Below, piece after piece: positions 62,601-64,000 of a DNA stretch of 64,000 nucleotides. Source of the stretch: UBA5614 sp963667535 (GTDB lineage Bacteria > Cloacimonadota > Cloacimonadia > Cloacimonadales > Cloacimonadaceae); contig CAXXDU010000002.1 of the NCBI GenBank assembly GCA_963667535.2, forward strand, positions 3,224,001-3,288,000. Direction: 5' to 3'. The notes under the pieces were generated by a model that saw only the letters and a program-made list of their open reading frames with translations, did not search any database and was not told where the DNA came from. Numbering within the stretch: the stretch's first letter is position 1; every line of letters begins with the position of its first letter. The position numbers and the translations under genes are program-made.

Positions 62601-64000
62601 ATAAGCACTATTGGGTGAACTATAGGGGGATGAAGTCGAAGTCGTTACAGTACCGGGTGAAATTGTGGCTTTTGTCCAGTTAACAGGTACTTCTGGAGCT
62701 GTGACATTGTCAAAGTTCTCAACATAAGGCAATGTGTCAATAGTCGGATCTATGCAGGAACCGGATAGATTAGAATGCAAGATATACATACTATCAAAGT
62801 TAGTGTTAATCGTGATTTGAGCAATATGTGTACCTGTTTCAGTCGGATTATATCTGACTGTAAAATTACATGATTGCATACCTGCTAGGCTGAAAGGCAG
62901 AGTAGGCAAATTCATCAAACTGAACATCGGACTTCCGGTAAGCGTGATACTATTAATAATCATCGGAGTGGGACCACCACCGGAAAAGGTTATAGTATGC
63001 GTTCTTTCAGAAACGGTATTAATCTTGCGTAGATTAAATGTACAAGTTGAAGGCGTCAAATGAAATGGTAAAGGTCCGATTTCACGCCAAAAATCTAACA
63101 CAATATTTGGTAAGCTTGCTGTAACAATACCGTTTGATGTAGGTGGTGTGTTATTATTATACCAATACTGTTGAGAGCCTATGGCACCAATTGATTTATA
63201 GAATTGCGGATATTGAGATGCACCTGCTCCCCCATAATAGGTTTCAACCATTACTACCAAATTACCACCCATGTATTGCCAAAAACCATTTAGAGAAAAA
63301 TTAACCCAACCTAAATGGTCGAAAGTCTTAGTCCCTTCTGCAACTAATTGTGCTCCTGCTATCATGATTGCCCATGGGGTCGGTGTAAGGATTGAATCTG
63401 TAATTGTTTTCAGGTAGATTTTGTATGGAACCGGGGTTGTTGATGTTGTTGAACAATACCAGGCCAGATTCACCAGTTGCTGACCAACGAACTCTGCTTG
63501 CTCTTGAGTGTACAGAGATGCATTACGTTCATATCCATAACATGCCGCGAAAGGTTGACGCTGAGAAGCAGTACCACTGCCAATCTGAACTATGTAGTCA
63601 GTTGACTGAATAATGTATATTTCCAATGGTGTTGTTTGGTCATTTAGATTGTTTTGGTCTCCGGAAAATACTACTTTCCCATATATACTAAAGGACCCTG
63701 CAGGCGGTGCAACAAAGCTCAGATTAACAGTGGCAAATTGACCGGGTGTTAAAGCAGGACCAGGTACAGATGCCAACTCCGTTTGGGCACTATTGAACAA
63801 TTTAACTAAATAATCGGTTTGGGGATTTGACCCCCTGTTTCTGACAATAACCGAATATTGATTTGATGTTTCCGGGCTGACAGAGGTACTTCCGGATATT
63901 AGCACTGCCTGCAAATCGTTGGGAAGTCTTAAAGGTCGGCTATTTGCAGATAACAATTCTGCATTAGAAGTAGCATCGGGGTAACTGGTATCGGAAACAG
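59640..64000 (-). CDS. Secreted repeat protein with type A sorting domain, N-terminus outside window
   Basis: The frame is open to the window edge, so the TTG at 63956 is not the start; at least 1,450 residues are visible. The layout is that of the 2,300-aa paralog at 42343: CARDB-like units ('NDLQAVLISG', 'NDLAATLISG'), 'PTKIWMGTTAQADLSSGW' domains, a choice-of-anchor-D-like unit, a cleaved-adhesin jelly roll, two carboxypeptidase-regulatory domains, a second cleaved-adhesin domain ('SFEDTLFPPSDWTRI'), a Lys/Ser-rich linker, Fn3 and the sorting domain ('ANYPNPFNPETTICYDL', 'VNEAKSAGSYKVVWNGKD', ending 'RRMMLLK'). It differs by lacking the third carboxypeptidase-regulatory domain before the tail. 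Likely a surface adhesin. Confidence 0.88.
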   Translation of the reverse strand, partial: VSDTSYPDATSNAELLSANSRPLRLPNDLQAVLISGSTSVSPETSNQYSVIVRNRGSNPQTDYLVKLFNSAQTELASVPGPALTPGQFATVNLSFVAPPAGSFSIYGKVVFSGDQNNLNDQTTPLEIYIIQSTDYIVQIGSGTASQRQPFAACYGYERNASLYTQEQAEFVGQQLVNLAWYCSTTSTTPVPYKIYLKTITDSILTPTPWAIMIAGAQLVAEGTKTFDHLGWVNFSLNGFWQYMGGNLVVMVETYYGGAGASQYPQFYKSIGAIGSQQYWYNNNTPPTSNGIVTASLPNIVLDFWREIGPLPFHLTPSTCTFNLRKINTVSERTHTITFSGGGPTPMIINSITLTGSPMFSLMNLPTLPFSLAGMQSCNFTVRYNPTETGTHIAQITINTNFDSMYILHSNLSGSCIDPTIDTLPYVENFDNVTAPEVPVNWTKATISPGTVTTSTSSPYSSPNSAYLNNSSTSDGPYLISPQLASTISISTMRVRFRAIGNPNSVLSVGVLSDPANTDTYIQTTNLNLDTTWREFIVSFRDYAGIGHNIAFKYSNAATFQHIRIDDISIEAIPQNDLAATLISGTLTPTLAMTVSHSITIFNYGINAQSDYLVKLYKEGNFELASAIGPLINPGCSAQIVLSWTPSVSGVSYIYGKVILPGDENNLNDQTPNRNLNIFPPGTFAVTVGDGSQTASMPLHFNNKTSLTETIYLSSEVSIYGLITGMVIFNDFVDNPLNKPTKIWMGTTAQADLSSGWIPSSQLTSVFDGTVNYPEGQNAILINFPLPFLYLQDNLVVMFNRPMDSTYYVYPNNFLCQTTSTARTRDAYSLNTTLDPTSPPVAGVTVTGQYPMAGFLFLTGMPDFIGYVYDSNNVPLANVTVQILNGGQAITNTQGHYEIHNIFPGTYQITASKPEYQSQTVTVTFSNDIWPSQNFYLTQLPQVSVSGRVVGNDATDTGISGATFTLSGTYNYSAATDNLGYFTLPDIYTGQEYNYHIDAAGYHGTTGTITVSTTDINMGTIILNEIAYPPLNVTAVLNNTHTGVILSWLAPDPSAVEISQSFEDTLFPPSDWTRIVTDNHPAMLNGVYPTWCRFGTVVDVITTVAPHDGLWQCGFWYDYNHQDEWLLTPQFMCSSNTQLTFWSYVYLGSINGDHYYVKISTDNGLHWTVLWDASALTGGWNNYQTPIAIDLSDYAGQQVKIAWHADDNNNEGMWYNWFIDDVVIRNNYDTIRFADTEINAKSSDATSVVKTNKSISKTDVKKSTGLSVKPDKINRSARNDRMLMGYKVWRLLQGQQQNESTWIQITPYTILASQYTDANTIITENMIWAVKAVYTGNVLSPAAFSNAVTIPPTPNDDEIMIEDTILHANYPNPFNPETTICYDLKEKSPIRIDIYNIKGQLIKILVNEAKSAGSYKVVWNGKDSNGKEVSSGIYQYRMQAGEYHITRRMMLLK

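Noticed and set aside
63954..63956. TTG start for the last minus-strand gene
   Set aside because: The frame stays open upstream to the window edge and no signal peptide follows the TTG.

Overview
The window looks like chromosomal DNA of an uncultured anaerobe of the FCB group, most likely a Candidatus Cloacimonadota (WWE1) relative. The reasons are eight large secreted proteins ending in a 'YPNPFNP'-type C-terminal sorting domain (type IX secretion, type A), an electron-transfer flavoprotein alpha subunit fused to a 2[4Fe-4S] ferredoxin, a tiny AURKAIP1/COX24-like ribosomal protein next to HU, and moderate-to-low GC. The taxon is an inference; no rRNA or tRNA gene was seen.

Left part (1-22 kb): the 3' end of an RNase II/R-type exoribonuclease (+) converges on hisS (-). 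Upstream of hisS on the minus strand lie two tandem copies of a two-gene cassette, a small secreted repeat protein followed by a large sorting-domain protein, each closed by an intrinsic terminator. A 1,208-bp block is almost identical between the cassettes, but the gene ends differ. Next is a 4,311-residue secreted protein with two beta-helix domains and many adhesin/Fn3/CARDB-like modules, without a recognisable sorting domain.

Middle (22-42 kb): an MFS transporter (-); a DUF4390-like protein, NtrY-like kinase and NtrC-like sigma-54 activator operon (+); a D-2-hydroxyacid dehydrogenase coupled to an M29 aminopeptidase (-); a sorting-domain surface protein (-); a secreted M1 aminopeptidase (+); a small lipoprotein; an ABC binding protein plus permease without an ATPase; HU and the 30-aa ribosomal protein; then etfA, an amidohydrolase and queE with tight spacing.

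Right part (42-64 kb): a 2,300-aa secreted protein built from three ~555-aa repeats (-), a 2.4-kb gene-free stretch full of hairpins, inverted repeats and a possible pseudoknotted RNA, two beta-helix sorting-domain proteins (+), a ferritin-like protein, an M48 peptidase with a TerB-like tail, an SPL-like radical SAM protein (-), and the C-terminal part of a paralog of the 2,300-aa protein that runs off the window.

The main theme is a cell-surface/extracellular protein programme: about 35 kb codes for modular exported proteins. The non-coding DNA holds several families of short covarying hairpins and long inverted repeats that no gene explains.
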